Shown here piece after piece: positions 7,265 to 11,145 of a DNA stretch of 11,145 nt. Where the stretch lies: assembly GCA_025924495.1 (NCBI GenBank), contig JAICIG010000269.1:1-11145 (forward strand), given 5' to 3'. The stretch is from Pirellulales bacterium (GTDB taxonomy: Bacteria > Planctomycetota > Planctomycetia > Pirellulales > JAICIG01). A program made the position numbers and the translations under genes. Each line of letters starts with the position of its first letter. Within the stretch, counting starts at the first letter, position 1. Under the pieces are notes generated by a model. The model saw only the letters and a program-made list of their open reading frames with translations. It was not told where the DNA came from and did not search any database.

Positions 7265-8656
7265 TCACACCGCCGCGCCGCTGAACAGCGGCTCGATGAC
7301 TTCGCCGCGGTTGAGCGGCATTGGACGGCCGAGCGGGTCGTGAATCTCGACGGATGGAGTGATGCCCAGGGCTTGGTAGATCGTCGCGCCGAGATCTTCC
7401 GGCCGATAAGAACGCGTAATGGGAAAAGCGGCCGTGTTGTCGGAGCGTCCGATCACCTGGCCGCCGCGCACGCCGCCGCCGGCAAAAACCGTCGAATATA
7501 CATGGGCCCAGTGGTCGCGGCCGGGAACCGTGTTGCCCGGCAGCAACGAAATCTTGGGGGTACGGCCGAACTCGCCCGCCAATACGACCATCGTTTCTTC
7601 CAGGCGGCCAGTGGCGGCAAGGTCGTCGAGCAGAGCCGACACGCCGCGGTCCAAAGGGGGCAGCAGGCCGTTCTTCAAGCGGCCGAAATTGTCGACGTGC
7701 GTGTCCCAGCTTTGCACGATGCCCATATTCGCCTGCACGATCGGCACGCCTGCCTCAATCAGGCGCCGAGCCAATAGCAGCGACTGGCCGAACATGTGCC
7801 GCCCATAACGGTCGCGAACCTCGGCAGGTTCGCGTTCGATGTGGAACGCGTCAGTCACCTTGCCCGACGTCAACAGGGTAAGCGCTATCTCCTGCTGCTC
7901 GCTGAAGGCGCCCGCCTCGGCCAGCGCCTCAAATTGACTGCGCTCGCGGTTCATCCGTGTTAGCAGCGTCCGTCGGAGGGCGACGCGTTCCAGACCAATC
8001 TCGGCGGGCAGGCTGAGCGTGTCGACGCGAAAATCGTCCCGGTTCGGATCGTGATTGATTTCCCAAGGGTCGTGCGCTGGGCCGAGAAAGCCCGCGTGCT
8101 GGCCGGGCCAGGTAAGCGGGCCCTCAATCAGTCGATGCGGCAGCGTTACGCCGTTGGGCACGCCATCGTGCCGCGGGCGGACATAGTCGAGGGCGGCTCC
8201 ATAGCAAGGCCAGTCGCGCCGCGAGAGCACGTTGTCGAGGTCGCTGCCGCGGCGCAGGGGCATTTGCGTGCCCGTCAGCGTGGTGTGGGTCGCCGGCAAA
8301 TGGCTGTTGTCGCCGTGCGACATCGAGCGCACGATCGCCAGCCGCTCGCTACGGGCGGCAAGCAGCGGCAAGTGCTCGCAAAGTTGCATGCCTGGCGTGC
8401 GGGTATCGATCGGTTTGAAATCGCTGCGCACGCCATCCGGCGCTTCGGGCTTTAGATCGAATGTATCCTGGTGCGCAGCTCCGCCGGTCAGCAGAATAAG
8501 GATCACTGATTTCGGCCGCCGGCCAATCGGGCCTTCCGCAGCCGCTTGTGCCCGCCGGGAAAGGATCATGGGCAACGACAGGCCAGCGAACGCCGAACTG
8601 CCCACTTCCAGCAATTTGCGGCGAGTCAGGGCTGAATTCGACGACGCAGTGAACAA
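7265..8656 (-). CDS. DUF1501 family protein, Tat signal, TTG start
   Basis: 463 residues, a complete DUF1501 protein of the alkaline phosphatase/sulfatase-like superfamily; function unproven. A Tat signal is clear: TRRKLLEVGSSAFAGLSLP (11-29) with a likely cleavage after the AQA near 38. The family motifs are present in order: LTGGAAHQDTFDLKP (56-70), SWDTHVDNF (316-324), LAGEFGRTPKI (359-369) and PGRDHWAHV (378-386). The start codon is TTG at 8656: an in-frame stop lies 15 bases further upstream and no ATG or GTG is available before the Tat motif; GAAGAGAG (8666-8673) precedes it by 9 bases. It differs clearly from the truncated DUF1501 at the left end (HQDTFD against SQVDLFD), so this is a separate subgroup and not a recent copy. 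It lies 98 bases after the glucarate-dehydratase-like gene on the same strand, probably one transcript. Exported with it, it may act on the same substrates, but that is inference. Confidence 0.95.
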   Translation of the reverse strand: MFTASSNSALTRRKLLEVGSSAFAGLSLPMILSRRAQAAAEGPIGRRPKSVILILLTGGAAHQDTFDLKPEAPDGVRSDFKPIDTRTPGMQLCEHLPLLAARSERLAIVRSMSHGDNSHLPATHTTLTGTQMPLRRGSDLDNVLSRRDWPCYGAALDYVRPRHDGVPNGVTLPHRLIEGPLTWPGQHAGFLGPAHDPWEINHDPNRDDFRVDTLSLPAEIGLERVALRRTLLTRMNRERSQFEALAEAGAFSEQQEIALTLLTSGKVTDAFHIEREPAEVRDRYGRHMFGQSLLLARRLIEAGVPIVQANMGIVQSWDTHVDNFGRLKNGLLPPLDRGVSALLDDLAATGRLEETMVVLAGEFGRTPKISLLPGNTVPGRDHWAHVYSTVFAGGGVRGGQVIGRSDNTAAFPITRSYRPEDLGATIYQALGITPSVEIHDPLGRPMPLNRGEVIEPLFSGAAV

Positions 8657-8665
8657 ACGAGCGTT

Positions 8666-8673
8666 CTCTCTTC
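8666..8673 (-). promoter_or_regulatory. Ribosome binding site supporting the TTG start
   Basis: On the minus strand GAAGAGAG lies 9 bases before TTG 8656. Because an in-frame TGA (8672-8674) closes the frame just upstream, TTG is the only start that keeps the Tat motif. Confidence 0.45.
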
Positions 8674-8754
8674 AGGTAGCGAAGAAGGCGAGTGCGAGTT
8701 CCTTGATTCCATTAGACCTTAGCTCGGCCCATGCATCAATATCGGAGCATGCGA

Positions 8755-10098
8755 CTAGAACAGCTCACGCCGCCATGTCGGCTCGACCAGCCGCATCGTG
8801 CCGGCGTCGTCGCGCTGCATCATTCCCGAGCGGCGGTAGGTTTCATGGGCGCGCGATAGTTGATCGCGATCGAGGTCGACGCCCAACCCTGGCGACTGTG
8901 GGATTTGCATTCGTCCGTCGCGAATCGGCAATTTGCCGCCCACAATGATGTCCGCCTTTTCGACGAGCCATGGGTAATGAGTGTCGCTGGCCAGGGTCAA
9001 CTGCGGCAGCGACGCCGCCAGGTGGATCATGGCCGCCATGGTCAATCCCGAGTGACTGTTGCTGTGTTGGCTCAGTTGCCAGCCCGCCGCGTCGCTGATC
9101 GGCCCCAGCGCCAGACAACCCGCCATGCCGCCCCAGTAGTGATGATCGCAAAGCACGACGTCGACGGGGTGCAACTCGAGCGCGGCCGGGATGTGCTCAA
9201 ACTGCGTAACGCACATGTTCGTGCTGGTAGCCAGCGCGGTTTGCTTGCGCACTTCCGCCATCGCCGCTTGTCCCGCTACGGGATCCTCAAAGTACTCAAG
9301 GGAAACTTCGACTAGTTGCTGGCCAATCCGCACGGCGGTAGCAGGTTTCCAGCGAGCGTTGGGATCGATGCGCAACAAGGCATTTTTGCCTAACTGCTCG
9401 CGCAGCAGTCGCATGGTTCGCAACTCGACGTCGGGCGCCAGCACGCCGCCTTTCAACTTGAACACGCGAAAGCCGAACTGGTCGCGAAACTGCTCGGCAA
9501 GGCGAGCCATGGATTCCGCCGTGCGGATCTCGCCGTAAGCGTCGAGCGCTCGCTCGCCGGAACCTCGATCGTCGCTCATGCGAGGGTCGGCCAAGAGCCG
9601 AGGATCATCGGCGGCATACCGGTAGAACAAATAGGCGGCGAATTCCACGTCGTTGCGAACCGGTCCGCCGAGGAGTTCGCACAGTCTTCGACCCGTAGCT
9701 TTGCCGCATGCATCGAGACACGCCAGTTCAATGCCCGCATAGGCGGCATTGCTCAGCCGTCTGGCAAAGCGACGGTAAGCGAAAGCATCTTGGCCGACGA
9801 TAAGTTGCCGAGCTTGTTCCAAAGCGTCGGTCGTGCCGGCGCCGCCTGTCGTCTCGCCAATGCCGACCAACCCGCCGTCGACGATGAGCTCAACGATGTT
9901 TCGCAGAAAGTAGGGTCCGTGGCATCCGCTCGCCGCCAACAGCGGCGGGTCAGGTAAGGCGATCGGCGTGACGCGCAGATCCGTAATCTTTAACGGCTCG
10001 ACAGGCTTCGACTCGGCAGCGTAAGACGCGCGGGGGAACCGGCCAGCCGAGATTCCTGCAACTCCTGCCCAGAGCCAATTTCGACGAGTCCACAACAT
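8755..10098 (-). CDS. Tat-exported glucarate-dehydratase-like enolase superfamily enzyme
   Basis: 447 residues, matching E. coli glucarate dehydratase (446) in length and order of motifs. That family dehydrates D-glucarate to 5-keto-4-deoxyglucarate in a Mg-dependent reaction. The mature domain starts near 37. Visible active-site residues: H60 (GCHGPYFLRNIV), K214 and K216 (FKLKGGV, the KxK base), D245 (RIDPNARW), E271 (YFEDP), N294 (STNM), D318 (VLCDHHYW) and H345 (QHSNSHS), which form the second catalytic dyad, and D372 (ASDTHYPW). The C-terminal GLGVDLD and DAGTMRLVEPTW are also of this family. Unlike cytoplasmic glucarate dehydratases it opens with a Tat signal (WTRRNWLWAGVAG, 3-15). The frame is open to 10206, but ATG 10098 has GAGAGG (10107-10112) 8 bases upstream and begins the signal. 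It precedes the DUF1501 gene by 98 bases. Sugar-acid dehydratase is well supported; glucarate itself as substrate is not proven. Confidence 0.93.
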   Translation of the reverse strand: MLWTRRNWLWAGVAGISAGRFPRASYAAESKPVEPLKITDLRVTPIALPDPPLLAASGCHGPYFLRNIVELIVDGGLVGIGETTGGAGTTDALEQARQLIVGQDAFAYRRFARRLSNAAYAGIELACLDACGKATGRRLCELLGGPVRNDVEFAAYLFYRYAADDPRLLADPRMSDDRGSGERALDAYGEIRTAESMARLAEQFRDQFGFRVFKLKGGVLAPDVELRTMRLLREQLGKNALLRIDPNARWKPATAVRIGQQLVEVSLEYFEDPVAGQAAMAEVRKQTALATSTNMCVTQFEHIPAALELHPVDVVLCDHHYWGGMAGCLALGPISDAAGWQLSQHSNSHSGLTMAAMIHLAASLPQLTLASDTHYPWLVEKADIIVGGKLPIRDGRMQIPQSPGLGVDLDRDQLSRAHETYRRSGMMQRDDAGTMRLVEPTWRRELF

Positions 10099-10106
10099 CG
10101 ATCGTG

Positions 10107-10112
10107 CCTCTC
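10107..10112 (-). promoter_or_regulatory. Ribosome binding site that sets the glucarate-dehydratase-like start
   Basis: On the minus strand GAGAGG lies 8 bases before ATG 10098, at the beginning of the Tat signal; the 36 extra residues of the longer frame are Arg-rich and unlike a protein N-terminus. Confidence 0.5.
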
Positions 10113-10172
10113 GCTTGCGAAATCGCAATCTAGGCGAGGTCGCTGACGATTCCTGAGGCCCCGCCGCTGATT

Positions 10173-10202
10173 GCTGCCGTAAGTATACTCGCTGGCGGCA
10201 GC
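10173..10202. repeat. 7-bp inverted repeat enclosing AGTATACT palindrome
   Basis: GCTGCCG (10173-10179) pairs with CGGCAGC (10196-10202) across a 16-base loop that contains the palindrome AGTATACT (10182-10189). It lies 75 bases upstream of the glucarate-dehydratase-like start and downstream of the papain-like gene. TATACT resembles a -10 box on either strand, but no matching -35 was found, and no T-run makes it a classical terminator. It may mark the promoter or the transcript end between the two genes. Confidence 0.3.
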
Positions 10203-10314
10203 GCACGGGGGCGAGAAGGCCAAATCATTGTCCGACCTGCCGCAGAAGCAGACCTCGGGACGCGAGTCCGCCACGGGACTATGGCCGATCAGTCGCTTTC
10301 TGATTGCGGCGCCG

Positions 10315-11145
10315 TCAACCAATATGCCTAGTGCGCGGCAGGCGAGCAGAATCCGGCGTACGCGCAGGTTTAAACCGCACCTTCAGCAGATGGCCACTCC
10401 TCGGACTGCGATAGAACGCATAATTGTCCGAATAAGCCTGCACTTTCGACTCGTGTAGAAACCGGCCGTGAAAACCCCACTTGCTCTCGATCAATGAAAA
10501 ACCATCCTTGCCGACCGCCTTGACCACGCCAGTGTGCATGATGCTGTTGTCAACGTCTCGATAGACGATCAAATCGCCCGGTTCCGGCTCGGCGACTTGC
10601 TGGTAGGCATTGTCTTTCAGGATGCGTTCCACGGACGATCCCCGAATGATGTACTTGCCGTCCGTAAAGACCCAGCCATGGCAATTCGTGTGCAGTTCGG
10701 CCGGGCTGCGTCGCATCGCGACCCAAGAATAATCCGGCTCAATGTTCTCTAATTGGGCGACGAGCGTATCGAGGGATTGCGTCACATTCACGAGCCGGAA
10801 TACGGGTATTTTCTGGCCCTGATCGGTCCGCAGATCGACCTCAGTAATTTCGTCGAGATTTTCCTCAGTCGGAAGGTGCACAGGGGGCTGAGGAAATTCT
10901 CCCAGCGGGGCTTCGTGGAGCCGGTGAGACGACCAGGCCATCGCCGGCAAACCTATGAGCAGCAACCCGGCAGCGATCCCATATTTCAGTCGATGAGCCG
11001 CGTGCGCGGCTAAGGGCCGACGCGGCGAAAACAGCAATCCAATGGCGAATAGGGCTGCCAGAAACAAAACAGTCTGCGCCAGCAATCGGCCTGTTTCAGC
11101 CAGCGGTGCGCCCAGACGTTGGCCGAAATCCAACAGCGGGAGGGA
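10315..11145 (-). CDS. Membrane-anchored papain-like (NlpC/CHAP-like) Cys/His protein
   Basis: The frame is open to the window edge; the first candidate start inside is TTG at 11133 (272 residues), but the gene may begin outside. Residue numbers here count from that TTG. Two transmembrane helices lie at about 17-36 and 49-67, followed by a Pro-rich stretch and a soluble domain. That domain has the marks of a papain-like fold: a Cys at the head of a helix (TNCHGWVF, C151), the EPEPGDLIVYRD turn (182-193) seen in NlpC/P60 and CHAP domains, and a following His (IMHTGVV, H200), with ESKWG (217-221) as candidate third site. Such domains cleave cell-wall peptides or amides; here the target is unknown and activity is not shown. 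It ends 216 bases before the glucarate-dehydratase-like gene, so co-transcription is uncertain. Confidence is high that the gene is real and moderate for the fold. Confidence 0.8.
   Translation of the reverse strand, partial: SLPLLDFGQRLGAPLAETGRLLAQTVLFLAALFAIGLLFSPRRPLAAHAAHRLKYGIAAGLLLIGLPAMAWSSHRLHEAPLGEFPQPPVHLPTEENLDEITEVDLRTDQGQKIPVFRLVNVTQSLDTLVAQLENIEPDYSWVAMRRSPAELHTNCHGWVFTDGKYIIRGSSVERILKDNAYQQVAEPEPGDLIVYRDVDNSIMHTGVVKAVGKDGFSLIESKWGFHGRFLHESKVQAYSDNYAFYRSPRSGHLLKVRFKPARTPDSARLPRTRHIG

Overview
The window looks like a chromosomal piece of a planctomycete, probably order Pirellulales. The reasons are GC-rich DNA, a DUF1549/DUF1553 gene directly followed by a DUF1501 gene (a gene pair greatly expanded in that phylum), a Tat-exported xylose-isomerase-like TIM-barrel protein, and a second DUF1501 gene next to a Tat-exported enolase-superfamily enzyme. 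No RNA genes, CRISPR arrays, insertion sequences or phage genes were seen. Taxonomy is inferred from gene content only.

Layout. The left block (1-4998) is a minus-strand run of three genes, in transcription order: an exported sugar-isomerase/epimerase-like protein (4998-4057), a large exported DUF1549/DUF1553 protein with an internal jelly-roll domain and one CXXCH motif (3960-1210), and a Tat-signal DUF1501 protein (1177 to beyond base 1, C-terminus outside the window). A 447-base divergent intergenic region (4999-5445) carries a 12-bp perfect palindrome and a 9-bp inverted repeat. The middle block (5446-7098) is a plus-strand motA-motB pair encoding a flagellar stator. The right block (7265-11145) is again minus-strand, in transcription order: a membrane-anchored papain-like Cys/His protein that may extend past the window edge (11145-10315), a Tat-exported glucarate-dehydratase-like enzyme (10098-8755) and a complete DUF1501 protein (8656-7265, TTG start).

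How the genes may work together. Both minus-strand blocks combine predicted exported, sugar-acting enzyme folds with DUF1501 proteins. This suggests periplasmic processing of carbohydrates or sugar acids, but substrates cannot be read from the sequence. motAB sits between them on the other strand with no other flagellar gene in view, consistent with flagellar genes being scattered in planctomycetes.

For three genes (TIM barrel, DUF1549/DUF1553, enolase) the longest open frame overshoots the likely start. I shortened them to an internal ATG with a Shine-Dalgarno-like sequence and a signal peptide directly behind it. No clearly new system is visible. The most unusual points are the exported glucarate-dehydratase-like enzyme with an intact active site, the MotB whose peptidoglycan-binding motif lacks its usual Asp, and the Gln at the expected metal-His position of the TIM-barrel protein.
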